Source: Spisula solida
Taxonomy: Eukaryota > Mollusca > Bivalvia > Venerida > Mactridae
Length of the DNA: 64,000 bases
Assembly (NCBI GenBank): GCA_947247005.1
Contig: OX365955.1
Location: forward strand, 36,745,822 to 36,809,821
Direction: 5' to 3'
Positions 1 through 12,800 of the stretch are shown piece after piece (within the stretch, counting starts at the first letter, position 1; every line of letters begins with the position of its first letter). The notes below the pieces were generated by a model that was not told the origin of the DNA, ran no database searches, and worked only from the letters and a program-made list of their open reading frames with translations. The translations under genes and the position numbers were made by a program.

Positions 1-530
1 CTAATATCACAACAAACTGACGGTAACATGTGCAACAATAGAAACATAGTGGTAACAGATTTACATAAGAGACAGTAACATTGTTTCATGATTATACATC
101 AAGGCAAACCACACAACACGTTACATTAAGATTTTTCCTAAATAAGTTTACACCTTTAGTAAGATTCTAACCCATATTATACAGCACCATCGCCTAGCAA
201 TGCCAAGTATGAAAGAATTAGACCATTCCGCTATCACAAAACAGAAATTACATAAACCGGTACAAAAGGAATGTATTTTTTTTGAAAGGCCAGAGTATTT
301 TTTGTGCAGTATATTTTTATCTAAACAAATTTTTTTACGGCAACACTTAACACCCTTACTGTGTAAAGCAAACTCCCCTACCAGCGGAGGGGACATGGTA
401 AGATAAACATTGACACTACTACATGGCGCCAGAAATTATCGCCATAAAACTGTATCCCATAATTTCTGGGCATTCATACAGATAAGCAAAAATGAGAAGG
501 ATAACAAGACTTTATATAGACTCTAAAAAC

Positions 531-772
531 AACAAACCTCTGACAACACAACATGATAACAAACCTCTCACAACGCAACATGACAACAAACCTCTCACAA
601 CGGACCATGACAACAAACCTCTGACAAGACACCATGACAACAAACCTCTGACAACGCAACATGACAACAAACCTCTGACAAGACAACATGACAACAAACC
701 TCTGACAACGCACCATGACAACAAACCTCTGACAACGCAACATGACAACAAACCTCTGACAAGACAATGTGA
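531..772. repeat. 27-bp minisatellite, about 9 copies
   Basis: Period 27 with core CAACAAACCTCTGACAA followed by a variable CG/CA CAACATGA. Because 27 is divisible by 3, frames on both strands stay open (plus strand repeats DNKPLTTQH, minus strand CQRFVVMLR). These are repeat artefacts rather than genes. Confidence 0.95.
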
Positions 773-1125
773 TATTATGTTCAGCTTATTAAAACAGGCT
801 GGCCGCCAATTTGTAACAAAAAACTTCATAATTTCTAATATCCCCACAGAATGCCATGTAATATGTAATAATTAAATGAATGTGTAGGCTATCCGTTATA
901 ATCAGGATGGATCCATTATCCTTTTGGATTTTTTTAAGTATTCATAAACATGGGTGGAGCTCCCTGTAATTACTGATATTGAAAGAGATACCGGTGATTT
1001 TGTTTAAAAAACCATCCTACATACCTGAAGAAAGTTTGGTTAAAACAATGTCACATTGAAAAGGTAAAAAGAGAGCAAAATTTATTGAACTGGGATTGGA
1101 GACATGTCAAGCTCAGAATGGCCTT

Positions 1126-1645
1126 GACATTGGCCAGTTGGAATCCAGCCAAATACAGCCTTGTCATTTGTCAATTAGAATCCAGCCAAATACAGCCTTG
1201 TTATTAGTCAATTGATTCCAGCCAAATACAGCCTTGTCATTAGTCAATTAGAATCCAGCCAAATACAGCCTTGTCATTAGTCAATTAGAATCCAGCCAAA
1301 TACAGCCTTGTCATTAGTCAATTAGAATCCAGCCAAATACAGCCTTGTCATTAGTCAATTAGAATCCAGCCAAATACAGCCTTGTCATTAGTCAATTAGA
1401 ATCCAGCCATATACAGCTTTGTCATTAGTCAATTAGAATCCAGCCAAATACAGCCTTGTCATTAGCCAATTAGAATCGAGCCTGGAATACAGCCTTGTCA
1501 TTAGTCAATTAGAATTGAGCCTGGAATACATTTCATTAGTCAATTAGAATTGAGCCTGGAATACAGCCTTGTCATTAGTCAATTAGAATTGAGCCTGGAA
1601 TACAGCCTTGTCATTAGTCAATTAGAATCCAGCCTGAAATACTGT
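1126..1645. repeat. 37-bp minisatellite, about 14 copies
   Basis: Core AGTCAATTAGAATCCAGCC then AAATACAGCCTTGTCATT. Left copies carry CCAGCCAAATA. From about 1475 the copies switch to a GAGCCTGGAATA variant, so there are two homogenised subfamilies side by side. Confidence 0.95.
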
Positions 1646-2479
1646 AATGTGATTATTTTTCAAGGGAGTTGAATTTTCCTTGATTTCCTTGTTGAACTCG
1701 ACCTTAAAATCTAATCCCCATGATCAATCAACATCCCTAGTACAGAGCATAGGTTTACTATTCCATGTTTTGTAATCCACAAACTAATGCCCTCACGAAA
1801 ATGCATTTTCATTAAAATCCACGCAATTTAATACCCATGAAGACCAATCAATACAATATAACCAATACCAAATCAATTGAAACTAGAAGGTTTTTGACAA
1901 AAATATGTTTCCCACCATAACTTGATTCCAAGGGCTATAACTCAAGCAACTGAAGTTTCGCCCTCAATATAGAATTGTTACAGCATACAACGGAATAATG
2001 CTCACAAGATTGTCTCTACAATATTTCAAACTTGAAACAATTTGCTGCCTTTTATAAGTTTCTATGGTTACGTAAACAATTCTCATTAAATATGACAGCA
2101 CCATATAAAACAATGTTGATGACAGCGGAAAGTAGACCAAAGGATTCCAGCTGTAAGTTTTTCAATGATCAAGGTTGAGAGGCATCAAAGCTTCCGACTT
2201 CTAACGTTAATGTAATAATGATTTTGCCAACAAATAACGGATACAGAAATACCATGTAAAGTTATTAGAGACAATCTCTCCAGGAACAATAATACTTTTT
2301 TACTTAGTAATTATTATCCATTCATTATACTATAAGCATGAAGTTTTCTAACAACATTAGAAAATCCTGTCATCAATATACAGACATACTTGAAAGGCAA
2401 CAATTTGCATTCACTATTTGTAGCCAAATACTGAGGCAAATTACATATATAGTGCAACATCTCTCAGAAACAAAAAACT

Positions 2480-2656
2480 TTTGAAAGCAAAAAACTCTCA
2501 AGAGCAACTAACTCTCGAAAGCAACAACCTTTCTAGAGAAACAACTTTACAAGAGCAACAACCTTCCTAAAGCAACAATATTGCAACAGCAACAACCTCT
2601 CAAGAGCAACAACCTCTCAAGAGCAACAACCTATCAAAAGCAACAACCTCTCAACA
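2480..2656. repeat. Degenerate ~17-bp repeat, about 10 copies
   Basis: Imperfect repeats of AGCAACAACCTCTCAAG, decaying toward the left end (aaaaaactctcaagag) and most regular at 2590-2656. Confidence 0.85.
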
Positions 2657-3416
2657 ATGTCGGAAATTTACAGCACTCATATGGTGTAGCTATGGACTGG
2701 TCACATTGTTAGAATAAATATACTTGGTAGGCCTAACATTAAAATATCATATATCACACAAGTAGTGAATCCATGTAGACCTTTCTTAGACTACATACAT
2801 TAAAGTAAAGCAAAACATGATCTTCACTGCTTGAAAGCAACAATGCACCAGTAACACACTAAATAAATGTTCAGGTCATTGACATGATCTATGTAGAAAA
2901 GTATTATATTATTGCAATTATAGACTTTCATTACACAAATACACAATCCAAAGCTAACCTGAACTACTGTTGACATTTAGCATGGCATGTATTTTATGAC
3001 TAGACAACAAACAATCCAAAGCTTAACTTGGTCTATCCTTGGTACTGCAAGTATAGGCCATAATGCATTTAATATCAGTATTTTGCCCGGGGGCGGGGGG
3101 AAGGGTATAGCCTGGGGAATTAGACATTTTTTCTTTTTTGGGTCTAATTCCCTACCCTAGAGTCAAACATTTTGTCTAAATCCCCACAGTGGGAGATGCT
3201 TGGTATATCAAATGGCCCGCCAACTTTGAATGCTTGTCTGCTTCATAGCGGCATCTAAATTCCCCAATACCTGAATATAAAATCTGACCAGAGTCTATTT
3301 CCCGACAATAATTATTCAGTGTGCCAGGAATCATCTTCTGTCTAAAGACCCGTATTTGCCGTCGACCCCCCTATGGTGGAAAATGTTGATAGGTGTATAA
3401 TCAGAGCATGGATGAC

Positions 3417-3683
3417 AAACAATCCGAAGCTAAACATGGTCTAGACCGGACAGAATCCGAAGCTAAACATGGTCTAGACCGGACACAATCCGAAGCTAAA
3501 CATGGTCTAGGCCGTTGTGTCCGAAGCTAAACATGGTCTAGACTGGACACAATCCGAAGCTAAACATGGTCTAGGCCGGACACAATCCGAAGCTAAACAT
3601 GGTCTAGGCTGGACACAATCCGAAGCTAAACATGGTCTAGGCTGGACACAATCCGAAGCTAAACATGGTCTAGGCCGGACACA
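3417..3683. repeat. 33-bp minisatellite, 8 copies
   Basis: Core ACAATCCGAAGCTAAACATG then GTCTAGRCCGGAC. Period 33 keeps a plus-strand frame open (SEAKHGLGRTQ). Single diverged relatives of the unit lie at about 2944-2975 and 3006-3035 (caatccaaagcttaacttgg). Confidence 0.95.
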
Positions 3684-3776
3684 TTATATTACTGCACGAT
3701 CAAACAGTCAACAACAAATTTAAAGCAATATGATGAGCAACAATAGATTACAGAATGCTGAAATGGTGAACGGTTG

Positions 3777-3846
3777 TCAAGGCGACAGTACAGGTGAAAG
3801 GTCACAGTTTTCTCGTTTTAGTTGCCATACCTTCACTCCATGTTCA
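3777..3846 (-). CDS. KIF21A: KIF21 visible exon 23: terminal exon with stop codon
   Basis: Acceptor gatttacag at 3850-3847. The T at 3846 completes AA|T (Asn) from exon 22, then [20 protein letters not shown], Ser-Pro and TGA at 3779-3777. The KVWQLKR strand closes the last WD40 blade where vertebrates have TVRIWKAR. The tail after the propeller is only about 14 residues, shorter than in human KIF21A. Found by phase and motif rather than by length, so slightly less certain than the other exons. Confidence 0.88.
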
Positions 3847-6800
3847 CTGTAAATCATACATGTGACAATAAATTTAACAATCATAATTATTCTAACATTC
3901 TGCATACATTAATTTAACAGTATTTTATCAAATAATCACCTGAAAGACAAGACTGCGTTCAATAAACGCTTATGCCCCCATGGAAGCCTTGCCCGTAAAA
4001 AGCTAAGTCAATCAGGGGCCATAATTCTGTAATAATGTTGGATCGTGTTACATGGCTTTGATAATGTAAGGGGCTTATTATGGTAAACAAGTATGCCAAG
4101 TTTTAAGGCAACGCCATGATGGACATGATGTAAAACGAAACTGTCAATTTGGGTTAACCAAGAATTAGACGCTTAATAAGTCTAAGTCCAAAATTAGGTC
4201 AATTTCAACACCCACCAAATAGAAATGAATACATACTTTGAGGCAGTGAAGATAGCTGATGAATTGGTTGCTATTGCGTTGATGGGACTTGTGTGGGCTT
4301 TAATCTCAGCAACCTGAGAGCATGTGTCGACATTCCAAAGTTTGAGGTATCCTGCTCTACAGCCACTTAATAATGTATTGGTTCCCTTCATGAAGTCTAA
4401 TGCACAGATCCAATCCCTGTGTGCAGCATTCAATGACTGAAATATACATAAATTATTCTTCAGTTCCTGTACATAAATGTGTCACTAGAAGGAATTGTGA
4501 CACAATAATGTATGTCTTACACAAAGGGCCAATAATGTATGTCTTACACAAAGGGCCAATATACTCATATTCATCCAGCTCATGGTTCCTGACAATATGT
4601 ACAACTAGGTTAGAAGTTAGACAGAGATCAGACAACTGGTTAAAGAGATCAAACACACAACAACTTATCCCTAAACCAAAACTCAAACATGCTTCTATTG
4701 TTAAAATTCAGCTTAAGATATTTCAAATGACCATAACTTGGTCAATTCATTTTGAATTGCTTCATCAAATAACTTTTATTTTCGGCAGAAAAGTTTATTC
4801 TTTCTATTGCAGCAAATCCTGATTTCTGGATGATTCCGGATTATAGTACCCCAGTACAGTAGTTAGTATGTTTTATTTTATACAGTGTATATAAAATTAA
4901 ATATTGTTTCACTCCTGTTTAAAGGGTCAGCTAATTTGACTAACGAGACATAACTTTCTACGCCATTTATTATGTCCTTACTATCGTTAATCTGAGGCAA
5001 AACTTCAGCAAACCAAATGGCAACCAACTGGGATTAACAGAATAAAACCCTTCAGGGATTTTAATCTGACCCCTGCCATAAATGCCTCAAGAGATTAGTC
5101 ACAATTATTACCCTAAATGTCTTGAGAGATTGGTCACTCAATTATTACCCTAATAATCTGGGTGATATTGGCTATCTTACCTGGACTAAACTTTGTGACT
5201 TCATATCCCATTTCTTGATACAGGTATCTCTGGATCCACTGAACAAGGTGTTACCTTGTATAGCTAGTGATTGTATGCCATCATAATGTGGAGGTTCAAG
5301 GTTATATTTAGGTGTTAACACACCAGCACCCTCTGGCATCACTTCAAATACCTGATAAATTATACAATATATATCTTATATTTATACTCCGACACGCCCA
5401 CTGATTCCATTCAAAAAGTGTACTTTATTTACGTAAGAAGACACTTTTGACGAAAAACTAGTACTGTATCTATTACATAAACACTGATTATGTATGAAAC
5501 ATGTTAAAATGAACAAAAATGTAGAAATTTCGTAAAAAATATGGGTAAGCAGTAATGAGGCCCATGAATCTGCTGAACTCTGGTTCCAAGGAAACCTCAC
5601 GAACTATTTCATCTGCTGATAAAATGGTCTCTTAAATTTGATTTTTTGACCTACAAGTGCTTTATGTCAAATAACAGAATACCCACAAGTTTTTAATAAT
5701 TATGAATTTTCGATCACTTCAATAATACTTTAATACTCAAATACATGTATTTAATATATGAGCTAAGGCATTGCCTATAATAGGCGATGTAATTATCAAA
5801 AGATGAATAGCCTATTACTATTAGGGTCACAAATTTATTACATTAACTTATAAGTATTAAATTTTATATAGAAATTGTGCAATCACAATAATACTGTATT
5901 CACCCTCATATAATGATCCTTAGAACCAGTGACGACAATATCATGTTCTTCCTGCTGATCTACACCTATCACCATAATGGCTGCCTGATGTCCACCACTT
6001 AGTTTCCCCACAGCAGCAAATCTATAATATAACAAGAAACGTGAAAGTAATAGTTAAATCAGGATTTCACCATAATGGCCGCCTGATGTCCACCATTTAG
6101 TTTCTCTACAGCAGCAAATCTATAATATAACAAGAGGGCCCAAAGGGCCCTAGGTCGCTCACCTGTTATAGCAGTACATGCAAGACCTGTGATTTGACCT
6201 AGTGACCTAGTTCTTGGCCCCATATGACGCAATATCGAACTTGATCTAGATTTTGTTGAGATGATCACTCTGACCAAGTTTCATAAAGATTAGGTCAAAA
6301 TTGTGACCTCTAGTGACTACACAAGGTTTTTCTATGATTAGATCTTGTGACCTATTTTTGACCCCGGATGACCCAATATCGAACTTGACCTAGATTTTGT
6401 TGTGATGATCGTTGTGACCAAGTTTCATAAAGATTAGGTCAAAATTGTGACCTCTAGTGACTACACAAGGTTTTTCTATGATTTGACCTTGTGACCTAGT
6501 TTTTGACCCCGAATGACCCAATATCGAACTTGACCTAGATTTTGTTGAGATGATCATTGTGACCAAGTTTCATAAAGATTAAGTCAAAATTGTGACCTCT
6601 AGTGTCTACACAAGGAAATTGTTGACGGACGGACGGACGGACTGACGACGGACGAAGAGTGATCACAAAAGCTCACTCTGTCACTTTGTGACAGGTGAGC
6701 TAACAAGAAACAGTAAAATAATGGTTAAATCAAGATTTCAGGCAAAGGCTATAACTCTACAGAATCTTGACTTCAGCAAAAGCAAAACTATTCCAAGGTA

Positions 6801-9800
6801 CACTAAACTTCTAATGCTGACACATCATACATAGATGTAAAGTTAAGTTTCATGACAAACAACTTTTCCTGGACTTATCCACAAAGAATGAATAAGATAT
6901 TATAGTGCGACCAGGATAACATGAAAGGCGGGAAAATTTGGTATATTCCACAATGGTGGATTAATCAGATGAGTATAGTTTATCAGTGATGTTTCTAGTA
7001 CAATACTGACCTAATCTGTTTACTTAAGTAATTTGTAAAACCAATTTTGACCTACAAGTAATCAAATTGTCATAGAAAGGTATGACAGCCTTGACTGGGA
7101 ATCAAACCTGAATTGCCAGGTTACAAATCCAGCAGACTAACAACTAGACCACAGCTGTATGTACAACAGAAATTACAAGTCAGATTTATAATAACTGTTC
7201 CCTCATTTGATATTTTCCTTTACTCACTCTTGAGAAATAGCAAACAATGTCACATGTTTTAACCCTCTAAAAAGGGTGAACACAAAAGTGGGACAATGGA
7301 AAATGGCATTAGCCAGAGTAAAACAAACCTCCTAAGGTCCCAGACTCGCACGACATTACCACCAGCACTGTATAGTAGAACGCCACTCTGATTGAGAGCT
7401 ATATCATAGATATTATGTTCCCCGCTAGGCAAGTCTATCTGTCTAGTAGAACTATTCACCGGTCCATCTTGAGTTAATCCGGATGAGCTGCAATATAACC
7501 AAGACATTCACCTTTAACACATACAACAATAAAATAATACTGGTAATGAAGATAATAAGAAATAAAACATTAAAGGTTGCCATCAACAGAAACAGCAGAG
7601 AAAGTCACAAACAAGACTGTGTTCAATAAATACTTATACCGCAGTGGAAGCCTTGTCCATAAAACAAGCTTAGTCAATCAGGGGCCATAATTCTGTTGAA
7701 ATGTTGGATTATGTTACATGGGTTTGACAATGCAAGGTGTTTACAATAGTTAACAAGCAGCAATGCTTTGATGGACTTCAAAAATATTTGAGTTTCAAAG
7801 TTTTGGTTAACATCAGTCGAGGCATACAAACAGTGTACAAATTGTAAACTCTGCATGACATTGGCCCTTATCAAATAGTCAAGTTGAGGACAAAATAAAC
7901 AATCAAAAGAGATCACTAAATCTCTGTGAAAGGTGAGGGAAAAAGTGTGCCATGTCCTTATAAATATATCTCCATTAAAACAAATATACATATATATTGG
8001 TTGCTATGGAAACTAACATACCTCAATGTTTTGATACATTTAGATGTATATTCTCTGATATCCCATACACCAATATAAGACTGAGAGACAGTGAAGACAA
8101 GTCGTTGATCTGGTATATACTTCACAACATTCACATTGTTAGGATGTCCAGAGAATGATAGTATCTCTCTTCCTTCAGTTAAATCCCAACATTTAGCACT
8201 ACGATCTACAAATAATCAGACATAAAACAGTCAAATCCCAACATTTAGCACTACGATCTACAAATAATCAGACATAAAACAGTCAAATCCCAACATTTAG
8301 CACTATGATCTACAAATAATCATACATAAAACAGTCAAATCCCAACATTTAGCACTATGATCTACAAATAATCATACATAAAACAGTCAAATCCCAACAT
8401 TTAGCACTACGATCTACAAATAATCAGACATAAAACAGTCAAATCCCAACATTTAGCACTACGATCTACAAATAATCAGACATAAAACAGTCAAATCCCA
8501 ACATTTAGCACTATGATCTACAAATAATCATACATAAAACAGTCAAATCCCAACATTTAGCACTATGATCTACAAATAATCAGACATAAAACAGTCAAAT
8601 CCCAACATTTAGCACAACAATCTACAAATAATCATACATAAAACAGTCAAATCCCAACATTTAGCACAACAATCTACAAATAATCATACATAAAACAGTC
8701 AAATCCCAACATTTAGCACTACGATCTACAAATAATCAGACATAAAACAGTCAAATCCCAACATTTAGCACTATGATCTACAAATAATCATACATAAAAC
8801 AGTCAAATCCCAACATTTAGCACTATGATCTACAAATAATCAGACATAAAACAGTCAAATCCCAACATTTAGCACTATGATCTACAAATAATCAGACATA
8901 AAACAGTCAAATCCCAACATTTAGCACTATGATCTACAAATAATCATACATAAAACAGTCAAATACCAACATTTAGCACTATGATCTACAAATAATCATA
9001 CATAAAACAGTCAAATCCCAACATTAAGCACTACGATCTACAAATAATCAGACATAAAACAGTTAAATCCCAACATTTAGCACTATGATCTACAAATAAT
9101 CATACATAAAACAGTCAAATACCAACATTTAGCACTACGATCTACAAATAATCATACATAAAACAGTCAAATCCCAACATTTAGCACAACGATCTACAAA
9201 TAATCATACATAAAACAGTCAAATCCCAACATTTAGCACTATGATCTACAAATAATCAGACATAAAACAGTCAAATCCCAACATTTAGCACAACAATCTA
9301 CAAATAATCATACATAAAACAGTCAAATCCCAACATTTAGCACAACAATCTACAAATAATCAGACATAAAACAGTCAAATCCCAACATTTAGCACTATGA
9401 TCTACAAATAATCATACATAAAACAGTCAAATACCAACATTTAGCACTATGATCTACAAATAATCAGACATAAAACAGTCAAATCCCAACATTTAGAACT
9501 ATGATCTACAAATAATCATACATAAAACAGTCAAATACCAACATTTAGCACTATGATCTACAAATAATCATACATAAAACAGTTAAATCCCAACATTTAG
9601 CACTACGATCTACAAATAATCATACATAAAACAGTCAAATACCAACATTTAGCACTATGATCTACAAATAATCAGACATAAAACAGTCAAATCCCAACAT
9701 TTAGAACTATGATCTACAAATAATCATACATAAAACAGTCAAATCCCAACATTTAGCACAACAATCTACAAATAATCAGACATAAAACAGTCAAATACCA

Positions 9801-12800
9801 TCATTTAGCACTATGATCTACAAATAATCATACATAAAACAGTCAAATACCAACATTTAGCACTATGATCTACAAATAATCAGACATAAAACAGTCAAAT
9901 CCCAACATTTAGCACTACGATCTACAAATAATCATACATAAAACAGTAAAATCCCAACATTTAGCACTATGATCTACAAATAATCAGACATAACTTAAGG
10001 CCTTGTTGTTTCGTTGAACTTGAAGGTTTTTTGACACAAAAACATATGTCTTAAACAAAGGGCCATAACTTTGGTAATATTCATGTGACCTAAAATTAAG
10101 GACTATATGCACAACTAGGCTTGGTACCAACTATGCATAGGAAGTTTCATTTAAATCCAACCAACGGTTAAAGAGAACAAGCGCAAAAGAACTTTTTGAC
10201 AGACAGACATCTAGCACAAAAAATCAATGTCTCGTCTCCCCCACTCACTCACAGTTCTGTCTGAGAATTGTTCTGTTTTCATATGGCTCTGACAGAACAG
10301 AAACCGGATGTTACGCTTGAATGGTACTCAGATGTCATGTATCCTGAGTTCCAACAGAGTGTTACATCTGTTTACAGTTCAGTCAGAGCCATATGAAAAC
10401 AGTATAATTCTCTGACAGAAATGAGAAGCAGTGTATCGGGATTCATACCATGATACAGAATTATGTAAATTCAGCTCCATTTACTTAATGAGTGATGACT
10501 GATATGAGGCTGGTCTTATTTTTTTCATCAAAATATCGTAACAAAGTTTTTACTTTACTATGCATTAGTACTAGTAATTTCTGGATTGTTTTGTGTCAAC
10601 AATAATCAGTAAATGTTGTTGAGAGTAAAGTCACGGACAATCAAACATCATTTTCTGTGTCGCCTACTATGAATAAATACGTATTTTGGAAAACTATATA
10701 TGAAAACAAGACTTTAAACATCACACTGCCCTCCGTTCAACATAGTTCTTCGTTGAACGCAGGGCTGATATGCATACATACCTTTACTACTGGTGAAGAG
10801 TAAATCTTCAGTAGCCGTGACGGAGAGAACAGCTTTAGTATGTCCCTCAGCTGTATGTGTACATGTTAATGGCCCGGTCTGCTTCGTATTAATTCTAGCA
10901 CTTGCTGCAACTATACTTCCCCTGTAACAGAATTATAAACATTGTTATACGTGTATCATTTTGTAATGGTCAGACGAAAGGCTTAATTTTTAAGCCTTAA
11001 CATTTGTTTAATCAATGAGATAAACACATCTGTTGTTGGTTGTTAGTTCCACACACTTATTTACCTATATATGCGAGACTACTGCTGGGTTTCCAACCAG
11101 TTTCATCTCTAGTTGGGTGGGAAAAACGTTTCAGAAATCACCAAGTGGCTGGCCGAGATTTGAACCAGTGACCTCTCGATCAGTAGTCTAAAGCGTTATC
11201 CACTCCACCACCGTGCCACCGACTGTTAGATGTTTTGTTCTTCTCTTCCCTATATCTACTGGTGTTATCATTTATCTACTATTTACCTTTTTATATTAAG
11301 ATCAGATATTCCTGCTGTATTACTGGTTAGACGCGAGAAGACATTGGCATCAGTGTTGATGATACGTTCTGAACGACGAGACGGCTGTGGGGAGGACGGT
11401 GGTGTAGTATCTGATGATGTGGCGTTGTCTCTGTAATAGATAAATACCGAATATAGAATATATGAGTGAAGAAAAATTTGAATCCATCGTAATGTTGGTT
11501 GTTTTACACATCGTGCCTTTGGTACAACAAGGTGTATCTCACTATATAGTATGAAGTAAGATATATAGTATGTAGTAAGATATATAGTATGTAGTAAGAT
11601 ATATAGTATGAAGTAAGATATATAGTATGAAGTAAGATATATAGTATGTAGTAAGATATATAGTATGAAGTAAGATATATAGTATGAAGTAAGATATATA
11701 GTATGTAGTAAGATATATAGTATGAAGTAAGATATATAGTATGTAGTAAGATATATAGTATGAAGTAAGATATATAGTATGTAGTAAGATATATAGTATG
11801 AAGTAAGATATATAGTATGTAGTAAGATAATTATATAGTATGTAGTGAGATATATAGTATGTAGTAAGATATATAGTATGTAGTAAGATATATAGTATGT
11901 AGTGAGATATATAGTATGTAGTAAGATATATAGTATGTAGTGAGATATATAGTATGTAGTAAGATATATAGTATGTAGTAAGATATATAGTATGTAGTGA
12001 GATATATAGTATGTAGTGAGATGCAACCTTTTTGCACCAAAGGGATGACATGATTGTGCCAGACTTAGCTGATTCTTCACTGTAATAGCTGGAATCAAAA
12101 GACTGTAAGACTTGTTCTCCTTGTGGGACGTTAGTGTCAGTGCTTTTAAAGGGGTATTTCCAGTCATTTGACAGTTACTGTAGTAACATTACAACAATAA
12201 TAAGTTTTAATTGTTTCCTCTATAAGTACATTTTGTTGGCTTAGAATGAGAAAGGCGTAAGTGCAACTTACGACCTTAAGACTCGTACATATTTAAAATC
12301 TGCATCAAAAGACGCTTCTTATGAGCCTATTTTCATGAAAATGAAAATCGGTACAGGTCAACAGTTGACCAAACTTAGTTGAAAAAGCTTCTTTTCAATT
12401 AGTAAAGAGTAGTTTTCAGTCAGCTTTTTCTTGTTTTCTCCAAAGTGTTTTTGTACTTACGACCTCTCATTCTAAGCCAGCGCTATATAAAGTTATTAAT
12501 AAGTCAATTACATACATAAAGAAGAAACATCAAACACTGTAATCATTTACCTGATAGCTACAAATCAGAAAGTATTAGCCCTAAGGTAAAATATCTGCTT
12601 TGACAATACATGCACTAATGGCACTGTTCAGATATTGAAATACAGAACTGACAGTATAATAACAATTTTAAATCATTACAAACCACATCAAAGATAATAA
12701 CACACATTTAAATCATTGAAAAGATAATAACAAATCAATCATGAATAAACAAATCAAACACAAATATTGGAAACAATGTCATTGAAAATGTTATGTTTCA

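Larger units (their letters stand above)
1..3776. other. KIF21 downstream region with minisatellites; 3' UTR not delimited
   Basis: Downstream of the KIF21 stop. No coding sequence recognised. It holds four tandem arrays (listed separately). 1-490 shows nothing recognisable. 1660-2470 shows only AT-rich unique sequence. 3080-3400 is a GC-richer stretch starting with a G run (cccgggggcgggggg), possibly a transposon remnant. No poly(A) site could be chosen with confidence. Confidence 0.5.

Noticed and set aside
492..875. Open frames on both strands over the 27-bp array
   Set aside because: They exist only because the repeat period is divisible by 3 and lacks stops; no splice, start or homology support.
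1079..1090. Minus-strand AATAAA as the KIF21 poly(A) signal
   Set aside because: Such hexamers are frequent in AT-rich sequence and this one is 2.7 kb past the stop, with arrays in between; no basis to choose it.
8181..9992. CRISPR-like regular spacing
   Set aside because: Units are contiguous with no unique spacers and the genome is eukaryotic; it is a tandem satellite.
11542..12167. Long minus-strand ORFs of Tyr/Ile/Leu/His repeats
   Set aside because: Produced by the 19-bp satellite, open in several frames at once. Only the terminal 11287-11430 part is a real exon.
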